From the NCBI GenBank assembly GCA_034521445.1, contig JAXHMM010000006.1:186001-250000 (forward strand): DNA of 64,000 bases, written 5' to 3'. Position numbers and translations under genes: made by a program. The notes beneath the pieces were generated by a model. It made no database searches and was not told where the DNA came from. It saw only the letters and a list, made by a program, of their open reading frames with translations. This stretch comes from Balneolaceae bacterium (GTDB lineage Bacteria; Bacteroidota; Rhodothermia; Balneolales; Balneolaceae). Shown piece by piece: positions 48,022-59,503 of the stretch (within the stretch, counting starts at the first letter, position 1; every line of letters begins with the position of its first letter).

Positions 48022-49394
48022 GCTGCCTCCCCGGGCGTGTTCTCTACAGATATTTCACGACGCACGCGCTCATCGTTCAGGTAGTCGATCAGAGGCTGCT
48101 CCATGTAGGCGTCCGTGTATTTCATTACCAGCACAGACTGCCGGGGGGTAACCGCATGCTCAAGTTCGGCGTTCACAAAGCGCAGAAGTCGGCCGGTAAG
48201 GCTGGTCTGCCTTCCACTCACCACCGAATCGAGGGTCTCCCATATTTCATCACCGCCCAGGTTTACCGTAATTAGGAGCGTTGTCTGTCGGGGATCCGAG
48301 CTGTCGGTCCGGACTTTCATTTTACTGAATTCGTCGTGGTGGCAATTCACCAGTGCAAAGAGCACTTCGTTAAGCACCAGACCCATCGCAATGGCCCGAT
48401 CCAGGTCCATGGGAAGCTCGTCGATCAACAGGTGAAGGTCCGGCTGCTTGCGCCCGTAGAAATTAAACAGCCACTTGATGTGACGGTGAAGAAAAGCATG
48501 AAAGGGAACTTGTTCCACGTTTCCATTCTCGCCCATCAGCTCCTGGATGTTGGCCAGGGTCTGCAGGCGAGACTCCTTGTGTTCCAGGGCCAGGTGCGTA
48601 TCGCTTTCGTGCGTCTCCTCTGACTGCAGGTGGAACAGGGCCTGCGCGATGGCAAAGTTTCCCAAGGTACGATCCTGCAACCTGTCCATAAAATGTTTAC
48701 TGTTCACCAGCTTTTGCTCCAGCTTTTTTTGCGCTTTCACCCTATCTGTAATGTCGTTGAACTGCACAAAGATCCCGTAGACTTCACCGGTCCCATCGGT
48801 CATGGGATTATAGACTACATCCCGGTACACAGTTTTTATACCACCCGGACTTTTGATACGCAGCGCATGGCCGCGGTCGTAGTGGGGTTTGCCGGATCGG
48901 TAGACGCGGTCCAGTTTTTCTAAAATTCCCTGCTTGGCCGCCTCCGGCAAAATCTGCCGCACGGTTTTACCTACCATTTTTTTTTGTCCCATGGTTCGAA
49001 CATAGGACTCATTTGCGAATTCGTAGGTGTGGCTCTCGCCTGTCAATATGGCCATGGGCGCAGGCGCCTTGCGAAAGATACGCATGAGCGTGTCGTGGAG
49101 CTCACTCTTTTCCAGGTCCACGACCAGCTTACGCTCCTCTAGAAGTTGTTCAATCCTCTTATCCTTTTCCTGCAGTCTGTACCAGACTCCGTGGATCATC
49201 ATGGTCAGGAACCCAAAGGATGCGATGGCCAGTATCCAGGTGTTCACGTTTTTCAGGGTAAGCAGCAGGTAGGCATCACTGAACAGCAGGTTGATCAGCT
49301 CGTTGGAAAAAAGCAGCCAGCCACTTACTCCTGCCAGGTAGTAGAGCGCCAGTTTGCCCTCCCTGATTTGCAAAACTCTGTTGATAGCTTCCAT
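48018..49394 (-). CDS. Membrane PAS protein with pseudo-histidine-kinase core
   Basis: The 458-residue protein has two N-terminal membrane helices (about 14-36 and 46-70), a helical linker, a PAS domain (about 106-218, with YEFANESYVRTMGQKKMVGK and VQFNDITDR) and a HisKA_2-like region. Aligned to the family H box, the two histidines become Gln240 and Asp241 (FMDRLQDRTLGNFAIAQALF), so no phosphoacceptor is present. The N box keeps LNEV only, and DxGxG reads NLGGDEI. It starts the two-gene unit with a -7-like AATATTTG and TTTG upstream. Probably a membrane signal partner of the downstream protein. Confidence 0.78.
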   Translation of the reverse strand: MEAINRVLQIREGKLALYYLAGVSGWLLFSNELINLLFSDAYLLLTLKNVNTWILAIASFGFLTMMIHGVWYRLQEKDKRIEQLLEERKLVVDLEKSELHDTLMRIFRKAPAPMAILTGESHTYEFANESYVRTMGQKKMVGKTVRQILPEAAKQGILEKLDRVYRSGKPHYDRGHALRIKSPGGIKTVYRDVVYNPMTDGTGEVYGIFVQFNDITDRVKAQKKLEQKLVNSKHFMDRLQDRTLGNFAIAQALFHLQSEETHESDTHLALEHKESRLQTLANIQELMGENGNVEQVPFHAFLHRHIKWLFNFYGRKQPDLHLLIDELPMDLDRAIAMGLVLNEVLFALVNCHHDEFSKMKVRTDSSDPRQTTLLITVNLGGDEIWETLDSVVSGRQTSLTGRLLRFVNAELEHAVTPRQSVLVMKYTDAYMEQPLIDYLNDERVRREISVENTPGEAA

Positions 49395-49847
49395 AGTCAG
49401 TCGTCTGTAGTCACGGGCCTCAAATATTAGAAAATTTTAATACTTCTAACAAATACCATGACGTTAAATTTATAAGACACTGATATTTATGCAGCTAGAG
49501 TCGACCAATGTGCTGCGCAGCACAGTTCGATCACTACCCATGCACCTGCATTATTCCTTGGTTGCGCGTTTAGCCACCGCTCAACCCGACCCATGCTGCG
49601 GTGGACGGACTCCGACTGGCAGGTCAGACTGCCTCTGATCATGGGAGAGTACGGCGCTCTCCCGGGATCTTGCGCGGGCATGGCTGCCCATGTTACGTAC
49701 CTCGAATTTTGTTCCGTCCTGCCATTAGCACTTTCACCAGTAAATTCCTTATTTTCGGAGACTTGCCCGGAATACAATGCCGGGATGGGAACCGCCCAGA
49801 CGCGGAACCCGTACGTACTGCCTGAACACGATGATGTACCCAATTAC
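49395..49847. other. Intergenic region with tandem hairpins; candidate structured RNA
   Basis: After about 90 AT-rich bases (promoter region of the kinase pair) the sequence turns GC-rich and holds consecutive inverted repeats: TGTGCTGC/GCAGCACA (49509-49524, perfect), CCACCGC/GCGGTGG (49574-49604), GGCAG/CTGCC (49618-49633), GGGAGAG/CTCTCCC (49643-49663) and GGGCA/TGCCC (49676-49689). The frame of mnmG is open through part of it but encodes nothing like MnmG. It could be a small RNA or long mnmG leader. I could not match it to RNase P, tmRNA, 6S or SRP RNA. Confidence 0.4.
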
Positions 49848-51737
49848 ATGAGCTCCCTCTATCCCGATTACGACGTAATTGTGGTCGGCGCAGGACACGC
49901 AGGAAGCGAAGCTGCCGGAGCGGCGGCAGGCCTGGGCGCCAAGACCCTTCTTATCACCATGGACCTGGACGCCATTGCCAAGATGTCCTGCAATCCCGCC
50001 ATAGGCGGCATCGCCAAGGGTCAGCTCGTGCGTGAGATCGACGCGCTCGGAGGACTGATGGGCATCGTGGCCGACAAGACCGGCGTGCAGTACCGCATGC
50101 TCAACACCAGTAAGGGTCCCGCCATGTGGAGCCCTCGCTGCCAGAGCGACCGAGCCCTCTACTCCAAGACCATGCGCCGGGAGCTGGAGAAGAAAAAGAA
50201 TCTTTATTTCCGCCAAGACAACGTGGTAGATGTACTCACCGACGATGAGGGGAATCGGGTCACCGGGGTACGCACAAAAACCGGCCAAAGCTTTGTGGCC
50301 CAAACAGTTATACTAACAACCGGCACCTTCGGAAACGGGCTTATTCATATTGGGGAGCACAACTTCGGGGGTGGTCGCTCCGGGGAGAACGCTTCCGTGG
50401 GCATTTCTGCCGCTCTGGAGAGGCTGGGCTTCGAAGTGGGACGACTTAAAACCGGCACCCCGCCCCGTATCGACGGCCGAACCATCGACTACGATCAGCT
50501 GGAAATTCAGTACGGTGACGAGAATCCCTCGCCCTTCTCCTTTATGACCGACAAGCTGCCCTCCAAAGAGGAGCAGCTTACCTGCTGGATGGGTTACACC
50601 AGCGAAGAGGTGCACGAGGTGCTGCGCGGCGGCTTCGACCGAAGCCCCATGTTCAACGGCCGGATCGAATCGCCCGGCCCGCGCTACTGTCCCAGCATCG
50701 AGGACAAGATCGACCGCTTTGCCGATAAGGACTCCCATCAGCTCTTCCTGGAACCGGAAGGATGGAATACCTACGAGATGTATCTGAACGGCTTTTCCAC
50801 CTCCCTTCCCGAGGACGTGCAATACAAGGCACTGCGCACCATTTCGGGATTTGAGAAGGCGCATATGCTGCGGCCAGGCTACGCAATTGAATACGACTAC
50901 TTCCCACCCTACCAGATAAAGCGCAGCATGGAGACCAAGACGGTGGACGGTCTCTTCTTTGCCGGGCAGATCAACGGCACCACGGGCTACGAGGAGGCCG
51001 CCTGCCAGGGACTGATGGCCGGCATCAACGCCGCGCGAGCAGTGTCAGGCGACGAGCCCCTCATCCTGCAACGCTCTGAAGCCTACATAGGGGTGCTCAT
51101 TGACGATCTGATCACCAAGGGGACCGAGGAGCCCTACCGAATGTTCACCTCGCGCGCAGAACATCGCATCCTGCTGCGCCAGGACAATGCCGACCTGCGA
51201 CTTACAGAACTGGGACACAAAATAAGTCTGGCGAGCGAGGAGCGTTTCCAACGCTATAAGACCAAAAAAGAAGCCGTGGACAAGGTCCACGATCTGTTGG
51301 CAGAATACACGGTTTATCCCGAAAAGATGGATCCCATGCTGCAGGAACGAGGCACCTCTGCCTTGGACCAGCCCGTACGTGCAAAAACCCTCGTCCCCCG
51401 TCCCGAACTGCATATCCATGACCTCTTCCAGGCCGATCCCCAACTGCGCGAGAAAGCCCACGCTATTTCCGACGATAAAGACGTTTTCGACCAGGTGGAA
51501 ATTCAGATCAAGTACGCCGGCTATATTGAGAAGGAGTTTAAAATGGTCGAAGAGATGAAGGAGAAGGAGGAGATGAATATTCCCGAGGAGCTCAATTACG
51601 GCAACATTAACAGCCTCAGCTCAGAAGGACGCAGCAAACTGGACCGCATTCGACCCGAAACCCTCGGCCAGGCGAGTCGCATCAGCGGGGTATCCGCAAG
51701 CGATGTGGCCGTACTGATGGTCTATTTAAAGGATTAA
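49848..51737 (+). CDS. mnmG: tRNA uridine-5-carboxymethylaminomethyl modification enzyme MnmG
   Basis: MnmG is the FAD- and NADH-dependent partner of MnmE in wobble-uridine modification. The start gives [20 protein letters not shown] with the FAD loop GAGHAG, then [50 protein letters not shown] and the C-terminal [19 protein letters not shown]. The 629-residue length is standard. Upstream in-frame codons read as non-family sequence and are left out. rsmG follows 34 bases downstream, the classical order. Confidence 0.97.
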   Translation: MSSLYPDYDVIVVGAGHAGSEAAGAAAGLGAKTLLITMDLDAIAKMSCNPAIGGIAKGQLVREIDALGGLMGIVADKTGVQYRMLNTSKGPAMWSPRCQSDRALYSKTMRRELEKKKNLYFRQDNVVDVLTDDEGNRVTGVRTKTGQSFVAQTVILTTGTFGNGLIHIGEHNFGGGRSGENASVGISAALERLGFEVGRLKTGTPPRIDGRTIDYDQLEIQYGDENPSPFSFMTDKLPSKEEQLTCWMGYTSEEVHEVLRGGFDRSPMFNGRIESPGPRYCPSIEDKIDRFADKDSHQLFLEPEGWNTYEMYLNGFSTSLPEDVQYKALRTISGFEKAHMLRPGYAIEYDYFPPYQIKRSMETKTVDGLFFAGQINGTTGYEEAACQGLMAGINAARAVSGDEPLILQRSEAYIGVLIDDLITKGTEEPYRMFTSRAEHRILLRQDNADLRLTELGHKISLASEERFQRYKTKKEAVDKVHDLLAEYTVYPEKMDPMLQERGTSALDQPVRAKTLVPRPELHIHDLFQADPQLREKAHAISDDKDVFDQVEIQIKYAGYIEKEFKMVEEMKEKEEMNIPEELNYGNINSLSSEGRSKLDRIRPETLGQASRISGVSASDVAVLMVYLKD

Positions 51738-51763
51738 ACACAGGCTGAGCACTCTTGACGGCA

Positions 51764-51779
51764 CGTTTCACGTGAAACA
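51764..51779. promoter_or_regulatory. parS site 1 (ParB-binding palindrome)
   Basis: CGTTTCACGTGAAACA matches the bacterial parS consensus TGTTTCACGTGAAACA at 15 of 16 positions, with a perfect 14-base palindromic core. The rsmG GTG start codon lies inside it. Confidence 0.85.
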
Positions 51780-52425
51780 GACCATTCCCACATACCAGGA
51801 TGCCCCCTCCTCCCTATTTACCTTTGCCGACGAGCTCTTAGAAAATAATTCCGATGCACTTGACCGCTACCTTGAGCGTCTGCTTTGGTGGAACGAGCGC
51901 GTGAATTTGGTAAGCCGGGCTGTTCCACGTGAAACGTTGCGTGAGCATATACGTCATTCTCTTGCTGTGAGCGGACTAGAGCCCTTTCAACAAGCCTCCA
52001 CTGTGGTGGATGCCGGCACCGGCGGAGGGCTTCCGGGTATACCTCTTTCCGTGGCAAACCCCGATAAATCTTTTGTGCTGAATGACATTGTGACCAAAAA
52101 AATACTCGCCGTACGCCAGATGGCGCGGAACCTGGGACTAAGCAATATCCGTGTGGCGGACTGTTCACTCGCAGATCTCGAACACGAGAAGCCCTTCGTT
52201 CTACTTTCCAAGCACTCCTTTAAACTGGACGAAATTCTGGAGTTGTCCACGCATCTTCCCTGGACGCATATGATCCTCTACAAGGGGGAGGAGCTTGCCG
52301 GTGAGCTGGATACACTGGCCCACTCCCCTAGTTTGACTGTGCAGGTATTGCGTCTGCATAAAGCCTCCCAGCATCCCTTTTACGAGGGTAAAGCCCTGGT
52401 GGTGGTTCGCCGCGAAAACCACTAA
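51772..52425 (+). CDS. rsmG: 16S rRNA (guanine-527-N7)-methyltransferase RsmG
   Basis: RsmG methylates G527 of 16S rRNA with S-adenosylmethionine; its loss gives low-level streptomycin resistance. The 217-residue protein has WWNERVNLVSR, the SAM-binding VVDAGTGGGLPGIPLSV, SFVLNDIVTKKILAVRQMAR and a central VLLSKH. The only reasonable start in the open frame after mnmG is the GTG inside parS site 1, which gives VKQTIPTYQD. A second parS lies in the coding sequence about 50 codons in. parA and parB, which often follow this gene, do not. Confidence 0.93.
   Translation: MKQTIPTYQDAPSSLFTFADELLENNSDALDRYLERLLWWNERVNLVSRAVPRETLREHIRHSLAVSGLEPFQQASTVVDAGTGGGLPGIPLSVANPDKSFVLNDIVTKKILAVRQMARNLGLSNIRVADCSLADLEHEKPFVLLSKHSFKLDEILELSTHLPWTHMILYKGEELAGELDTLAHSPSLTVQVLRLHKASQHPFYEGKALVVVRRENH
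51921..51936. promoter_or_regulatory. parS site 2 (ParB-binding palindrome) inside rsmG
   Basis: TGTTCCACGTGAAACG matches the parS form TGTTCCACGTGAAACA at 15 of 16 positions. Its centre is 157 bases from that of site 1, and it encodes part of the SRAVPRETL segment of RsmG. Confidence 0.83.
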
Positions 52426-52543
52426 TCATTACCCTGCTGGCAGTCCGCGCGCCAATCGCCCACTCTGAACCGGATGCCTCTCCCCTGCGGATCCCTTATA
52501 TTTCCCTTTTTGTATCCAACCGCGTTAAATAGAGTCCCACGAT

Positions 52544-53485
52544 ATGAACAGCTCCGAGCGCCGAATGAAATTGATCCTGCTCCTTCAGCAGTCCAACCGC
52601 CGGCTGACGGTAGACGATCTGGCGGAGCGCTTCAATGTGAGCCGGCGCACCATCTTTCGCGATTTTAACGCCCTCTCGGAGCTTAACGTACCTGTGACAT
52701 GGGATAAATACAGCGGCTATGGCGTGATGCCGGGTTACAAAATCCCTCCTCTCATGTTTACCTCGAAAGAGCTGGCCACCATCATGGTGGGACTGAACTT
52801 CGTTCGCTCGCAGGTGGATCGCACCCTGGTGGAAGACGCCGAGGGTGTGGAGCTTAAAATCAAGGAGGTGCTGCCCGACGAACTGCGATCCTTTATGGAG
52901 TCGCTGGAGCAGCGCATGGTCGTGGACCCCTACCTTAATTTCGGTGCCCATAAGTCGGAGGGTGGAAACTGGTACCTGATCAGCAGTGCCATTTCCCAAA
53001 ACAAACGTATTCGTTTCAACTACCGGGCCCGAAGCGGTGCCGAATCAGAAGGGCGAAAAATCGACCCCTACCTGGTAGTATTCTACCGCGACCACTGGAA
53101 CGTCATCGGTTTTTCCCGGCAGCGGGAGGCCATCCGAAATTTTGTGCTCGAACGCATGTCGAAAGTGGAAATATTGGACGAATCCTTTACGCCATCGGGC
53201 GACATCGACGCAGAAGGCCTTATTTTTCGCTCTGACGAACGATCCCGCCTGGTGAGGGTCAACGTATCCAGTTCGGCATTGAGGCGGTTTGAGGCCAATC
53301 TACCGGCTAAGGTTTTAAGGAAATATGAAATTAAACCTAATATATTTAGGCTAGAATTTAATTTTGATAACTTGGAATTTATTAACGAATGGCTGCTCCA
53401 ATTTCCTAGGGATATTAATATATATGGTCCGGACGAATTAGTAGATATGAGGCAAAACCTCCTTGAAGAAATGATGTCCGCTTAG
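52544..53485 (+). CDS. WYL-domain helix-turn-helix transcriptional regulator
   Basis: The 313-residue protein has an N-terminal winged helix of the DeoR/HTH_11 type (RMKLILLLQQSNRRLTVDDL, FNVSRRTIFRDFNALSELNV) and a WYL domain (RIRFNYRARSGAESEGRKID, PYLVVFYRDHWNVIGFS) followed by a WCX-like C-terminal region. Such regulators often sense nucleic acids or ligands in DNA-damage and defence contexts. A TTATATTT element lies about 40 bases upstream. The last 55 codons (from about 53300) are conspicuously AT-rich compared with the rest of the gene. Confidence 0.88.
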   Translation: MNSSERRMKLILLLQQSNRRLTVDDLAERFNVSRRTIFRDFNALSELNVPVTWDKYSGYGVMPGYKIPPLMFTSKELATIMVGLNFVRSQVDRTLVEDAEGVELKIKEVLPDELRSFMESLEQRMVVDPYLNFGAHKSEGGNWYLISSAISQNKRIRFNYRARSGAESEGRKIDPYLVVFYRDHWNVIGFSRQREAIRNFVLERMSKVEILDESFTPSGDIDAEGLIFRSDERSRLVRVNVSSSALRRFEANLPAKVLRKYEIKPNIFRLEFNFDNLEFINEWLLQFPRDINIYGPDELVDMRQNLLEEMMSA

Positions 53486-53534
53486 CGGTTGGCGAGTCAT
53501 CCGTACCTCTCAATTCCGTTTAGCCGGACGAACC

Positions 53535-53570
53535 AAAAAAGGGCGGCCCCGATCTAAGCCGGGACCGCCC
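53535..53570 (-). terminator. Rho-independent terminator of gyrA
   Basis: On the minus strand GGGCGGTCCCGG and CCGGGGCCGCCC-type arms (GGGCGG/CCGCCC core) are followed by TTTTTT. It lies 28 bases past the gyrA stop. Confidence 0.85.
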
Positions 53571-53597
53571 CTGAATATGTAATCAACCCGCGCCGGG

Positions 53598-56051
53598 TCA
53601 GACGGTGTCGTCTTCGTCTTCGTTAACTACGCGCGTCACTGCGGCGATGGCCCCCTCATCGCCCAATCGCATGAGACGGACACCCTGGGTATTTCTGCCC
53701 ATGGTCCGTATCTCCTCGCAATTCATCCGGATGATCTTACCTGCCTCGGTAATCACCATCAGATCGTCATTGTCAGAGACTTCCTTGAGTGCGATAAGAT
53801 TGCCGGTTTTCTTGGTGACCTTGAGCGTGATTACGCCCTTTCCTCCCCGGCTCTGCTCACGATAGTCCTCCACAAGCGAGCGTTTGCCGTATCCGTTTTC
53901 GGAAATGGCCAGGACCGTAGCCTCATGGGTGTTCTTGATCACCACCATGTCGACCAGCTCGTTGTTCTTGCTCAGGCTCATACCCTTCACTCCGGAGGTG
54001 TTGCGACCCATGTCGCGAACGTCATCCTCGTGGAATCGGATTGCGCGCCCTTTCTTGTTGGCTAGAATGACGTTGCTCTCCCCATTGGTCAGTGCGGCGC
54101 CCAGCAGGGAATCCTCCTCCCGGATGTTGATGGCAATAATGCCATCGCGGCGGGGACGGCTGTAGGCTTCCAGAGAGGTCTTCTTGACCTGCCCCTCCTT
54201 GGTGGCCATAATTATATAGTGGCTGTTGATGTATTCCTCGTCGTCCAGCGTTTTCACCGGCACGAAGGTCTTGATGTTGTCGTCCTTGTCGATGTCGATA
54301 AGGTTGACGATGGCCCGTCCCCTCGCGGTACGCGAGCCCTCGGGAATCTCGTAGACCTTCAGCCAGTAGCACTGTCCCTTCTCGGTAAAGAAGAGGATAT
54401 AGTTGTGGTTGGTGGCCACGAAAAGATGCTCCACGTACTCCTCGTCCTTCGTGGTGGTGCCCTTCATGCCTTTGCCCCCTCGCCGCTGGCGACGGTAGCC
54501 AGATACCGGCATGCGCTTGATAAAGCCCTTGTTGTTGATGGTGACCACCACGTCCTCATCTGCAATCATGTCCTCCACGCTGAAGTCATCGGCCGAGTAG
54601 ACGATCTGCGTTCGGCGATCATCACCGTAACGGTCGCGCAGTTCGGTGAGCTCTTGTTCTATAATAGCGTATTGCTCATCACGATTGCTCAGAATACTGC
54701 GGAAGCCGGCAATTTTCTCGACGATCTGTCCGTACTCTTCTTCGATTTTATCGCGCTCCAGCCCGGTAAGTTTCTGCAGGCGCATGTCCAGGATGGCCTT
54801 GGCCTGCAGGTCGGTGAGGGCAAATCTTCGACGCAGCTTCTCGTTGGCCTCCTGTGGAGAGTCGGAAGCGCGAATGGTCTTGATCACCTCGTCCAGATTC
54901 TCCAGGGCAATCTTGAGACCCTCCAGAATATGAGCGCGCGCCTCGGCCTGGTCCAGGTCATAAAGCGTGCGGCGGATGATCACGTCGATGCGGTGCTCCA
55001 CGAAGTGGTAGATCAGCTCCTTCAAAGCCATCACCTTGGGACGCCCCTTGACCAGGGCCAGGCTGATCACCCCGAAGGTTTGCTGCATCTGGGTGTACTT
55101 GTAGAGCTGATTCAGCACGATGCCCGGATTGGAGCCGCGCTTCAGCACGATGACCATCCGCATGCCCTCACGGTCGGATTCGTCCCGAATTTCCGAGATC
55201 TGCTCGATTTTGTCCTCCGACAGGGAGGCGATCTTCTCAATAAGTGTAGTCTTGTTAACCTGGTAGGGTATTTCGGTGACCACAATCTGCTCGCGATTGC
55301 CGCGCAGCTCTTCGGTGCTGGCGCGGGCACGCATGGTAATCTTTCCACGACCCGTCTCATAGGCCTCCTTCACCCCGTCGTAGCCGTAGATGATACCTCC
55401 GGTGGGGAAGTCAGGAGCCGTGATGTGCTCCATCAGCTCCTTGGTCTCGATATCCGGGTTATTGAGGTAGGCCACAATGCCGTTGATCACCTCGGTGATG
55501 TTGTGGGGCGCCATGTTAGTGGCCATGCCCACGGCGATGCCTGAAGAGCCGTTGATCAGCAAATTGGGCAGCATGCCCGGGAGGACGGTAGGCTCCTGCA
55601 GGGTGTCGTCAAAATTGGACTGGTAGTCGACCGTCTCCTTGTTGATGTCGGTCAGCATCTCCTCGGCGATACGCTGCATGCGTACCTCTGTGTACCGCAT
55701 GGCCGCGGCCGAGTCGCCGTCAATGGATCCGAAGTTGCCCTGGCCGTCCACCAGCGGATAACGCAGGGAGAAGTCCTGCACCATGCGTACGATGGTATCG
55801 TAGACCGCTGAGTCGCCGTGGGGGTGGTACTTACCGAGCACCTCACCGACAATGCGGGCGCTCTTTTTGTAGTTTCGGTTGTGCAGCATGCCCAGCTCGC
55901 TCATTCCGTAGAGCACGCGCCGGTGTACCGGCTTGAGTCCGTCGCGAACGTCGGGGAGGGCGCGTGAGACGATGACCGACATCGAGTAATCGATGTAGGC
56001 CGACTGCATCTCGTCTTCTATAGATATAGGCACGATCTTTTCTCTAGCCAT
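53598..56051 (-). CDS. gyrA: DNA gyrase subunit A
   Basis: GyrA is the breakage-reunion subunit of gyrase. The 817-residue protein has the catalytic Tyr120 in [11 protein letters not shown] and the quinolone-resistance region [18 protein letters not shown] with Ser81 and Asp85, equivalent to S83 and D87 of E. coli, i.e. the sensitive form. The C-terminal domain contains the GyrA box QRRGGKG, which separates it from ParC, and the repeated beta-pinwheel blades. It lies downstream of gyrB (57-base gap), so the two are probably cotranscribed in the order gyrB-gyrA. Confidence 0.97.
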   Translation of the reverse strand: MAREKIVPISIEDEMQSAYIDYSMSVIVSRALPDVRDGLKPVHRRVLYGMSELGMLHNRNYKKSARIVGEVLGKYHPHGDSAVYDTIVRMVQDFSLRYPLVDGQGNFGSIDGDSAAAMRYTEVRMQRIAEEMLTDINKETVDYQSNFDDTLQEPTVLPGMLPNLLINGSSGIAVGMATNMAPHNITEVINGIVAYLNNPDIETKELMEHITAPDFPTGGIIYGYDGVKEAYETGRGKITMRARASTEELRGNREQIVVTEIPYQVNKTTLIEKIASLSEDKIEQISEIRDESDREGMRMVIVLKRGSNPGIVLNQLYKYTQMQQTFGVISLALVKGRPKVMALKELIYHFVEHRIDVIIRRTLYDLDQAEARAHILEGLKIALENLDEVIKTIRASDSPQEANEKLRRRFALTDLQAKAILDMRLQKLTGLERDKIEEEYGQIVEKIAGFRSILSNRDEQYAIIEQELTELRDRYGDDRRTQIVYSADDFSVEDMIADEDVVVTINNKGFIKRMPVSGYRRQRRGGKGMKGTTTKDEEYVEHLFVATNHNYILFFTEKGQCYWLKVYEIPEGSRTARGRAIVNLIDIDKDDNIKTFVPVKTLDDEEYINSHYIIMATKEGQVKKTSLEAYSRPRRDGIIAINIREEDSLLGAALTNGESNVILANKKGRAIRFHEDDVRDMGRNTSGVKGMSLSKNNELVDMVVIKNTHEATVLAISENGYGKRSLVEDYREQSRGGKGVITLKVTKKTGNLIALKEVSDNDDLMVITEAGKIIRMNCEEIRTMGRNTQGVRLMRLGDEGAIAAVTRVVNEDEDDTV

Positions 56052-56108
56052 GAATCAGTTCAGGTCGGATGTTAAAGAAAATGGGTTCCCGGTGGATAGA
56101 AAATGAGT

Positions 56109-58064
<1,956 letters not shown>

Positions 58065-58330
58065 TTACAATAATGATGAAGACGCCTGAAAATACCGTAT
58101 AATAAGGCAAAATCAAAGAACGTAAAGATGATGCCCGGCATGACGGCGGTCGCCCGGCAACGGCTAAATGTGGGGTTCCCACCCACTGTCCCACCCCCTT
58201 GTCCGCAGCCTGCGATGGCGGCCGGGACCCGTAAAATTCACTCTTAAAAGAAACGTTGATCTTTTTCGGGAATACGCCTATTTTTCTCGTCTCTCTAGGA
58301 AACACTACACCATCTTTTTCAGCTGACCAC

Positions 58331-58576
58331 ATGGCACGCAAAGACGACATCACGGGGAAGGGCGCCCTTAACGGCTACCGATCCTCGAAGTCCAATAACA
58401 AAACGAAGCACAAATTCCAGCAAAACCTGCAGAAGAAAAAGTTTTATCTTCCCGAGGAGGACCGCTGGGTGACGCTCAAGGTGTCTGCCAAAACGCTGCG
58501 CACCATCAACAAGAAGGGCATCACCGCCGTGCTGAAGGAAGCAAAGCAGAAAGGAACCCTGATCAAGGAAGTCTAG
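58331..58576 (+). CDS. rpmB: 50S ribosomal protein bL28
   Basis: The 81-residue protein follows the bL28 pattern: [19 protein letters not shown], then [40 protein letters not shown]. The zinc cysteine pairs of some bL28 proteins are absent, so this is the zinc-independent form. It opens a three-gene ribosomal cluster, with rpmG eight bases downstream. Confidence 0.95.
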   Translation: MARKDDITGKGALNGYRSSKSNNKTKHKFQQNLQKKKFYLPEEDRWVTLKVSAKTLRTINKKGITAVLKEAKQKGTLIKEV

Positions 58577-58583
58577 CAACACC

Positions 58584-58748
58584 ATGGCAAAAGGAAATCG
58601 CGTACAGGTCATACTGGAATGCACGGAAAAGCCGGGATCATCCCGCTACGTGACCACCAAGAACCGGAGGAATTCCCCTGACCGGCTGGAACTAAAAAAG
58701 TACAACCCAGTGCTTCGCAAGCACACCGTACACAAGGAAATCAAATAA
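58584..58748 (+). CDS. rpmG: 50S ribosomal protein bL33
   Basis: A 54-residue protein reads [20 protein letters not shown], then [20 protein letters not shown] and [14 protein letters not shown], the complete bL33 pattern. Only one cysteine is left, so this is the zinc-free form. It lies between rpmB and the DUF4295 gene, as in Bacteroidota generally. Confidence 0.94.
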   Translation: MAKGNRVQVILECTEKPGSSRYVTTKNRRNSPDRLELKKYNPVLRKHTVHKEIK

Positions 58749-58766
58749 GCTAACCGCACCCGATCC

Positions 58767-58943
58767 ATGGCCAAGAAGCAGACATTCGGAGCCGAGGCGC
58801 TTCAACTGAAAGCCGCCCACCGGCGTATGGCAAAAGTGATAATCTCCACCCCCACGGACAAACGTAACAAGTATGCCTTCAAAGAGGCGATGGTGGAACA
58901 GGACAGTGTTCAGGAATTTATCAGGCAGCACAACAGCGACTGA
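58767..58943 (+). CDS. DUF4295 small basic protein (Bacteroidota ribosomal protein family)
   Basis: The 58-residue basic protein begins MAKKQTFGAEALQLKAAHRR and continues MAKVIISTPTDKRNKYAFKE, EAMVEQDSVQEFIRQ. This is the DUF4295 pattern, found directly after rpmB-rpmG in Bacteroidota; from memory the family has been identified in a Flavobacterium ribosome structure as bL38. It is a good phylogenetic marker for the phylum group. It lies 18 bases after rpmG. Confidence 0.85.
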   Translation: MAKKQTFGAEALQLKAAHRRMAKVIISTPTDKRNKYAFKEAMVEQDSVQEFIRQHNSD

Positions 58944-59040
58944 ACCCCTCTTTCCCCCGTCCTAAGGTTGCATTCGTTTGCCCGGATGGAACCTTTTTTT
59001 TTACGTACTTTTGACGGCTAACCGCAAACGGCACGCCCAC

Positions 59041-59499
59041 ATGTCACTCAAGGACCGCATACTATCTGACCTCACCGCCGCCATGAAAAACAGGGAGCAG
59101 GACCGCCTGCGGGTGCTGCGCTCCCTGAAGTCCAAGCTGCTCGAAAAGGAGATCAGCGAGCGCAAGGGCGGGGAGGCTCAACTCTCCGATGAACAGGTGG
59201 TGGAAGTGCTCATGAAGGCGGCCAAACAACGAAGGGAGTCCATCGAGCAGTTCCGGGAAGGAGGGCGCGACGATCTTGTCGCCGCTGAAGAGCAGGAGCT
59301 GGAGATAATCGAATCGTACCTTCCCGAAATGTTATCCGAAGAGGAGGTGCGGGATCGTGCGCGCCAAAAAATAGACGAATTGGGCGCCCAAGACATGTCC
59401 GACATGGGTGCCGTCATGGGCGCCCTGATGGGTGAACTCAAGGGAAAAGCCGAAGGCGGCCTCGTCAGCAGGGTCGTCAAGGAAGAACTCTCCGGGTAA
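59041..59499 (+). CDS. GatB/YqeY domain protein
   Basis: The 152-residue protein is a stand-alone YqeY domain: MSLKDRILSDLTAAMKNREQ, LRVLRSLKSKLLEKEISERK, then KAAKQRRESIEQFREGGRDD and a C-terminal tail domain with DMGAVMGALMGELKGKAEGG. The tail domain resembles that of GatB, which positions tRNA; YqeY itself has no established function. It is followed four bases later by cvpA. Confidence 0.93.
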   Translation: MSLKDRILSDLTAAMKNREQDRLRVLRSLKSKLLEKEISERKGGEAQLSDEQVVEVLMKAAKQRRESIEQFREGGRDDLVAAEEQELEIIESYLPEMLSEEEVRDRARQKIDELGAQDMSDMGAVMGALMGELKGKAEGGLVSRVVKEELSG

Positions 59500-59503
59500 A
59501 GCC

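Noticed and set aside
49487-49843. Minus-strand open frame of 118 codons before mnmG
   Set aside because: Cys/Trp/Arg-rich composition, no ribosome-binding site or recognised domain, and it coincides with the hairpin region, so it is probably incidental.
49593-49847. N-terminal extension of MnmG by 85 residues
   Set aside because: The extra residues do not resemble MnmG, the segment is full of hairpins, and the ATG at 49848 gives the standard N terminus and length.
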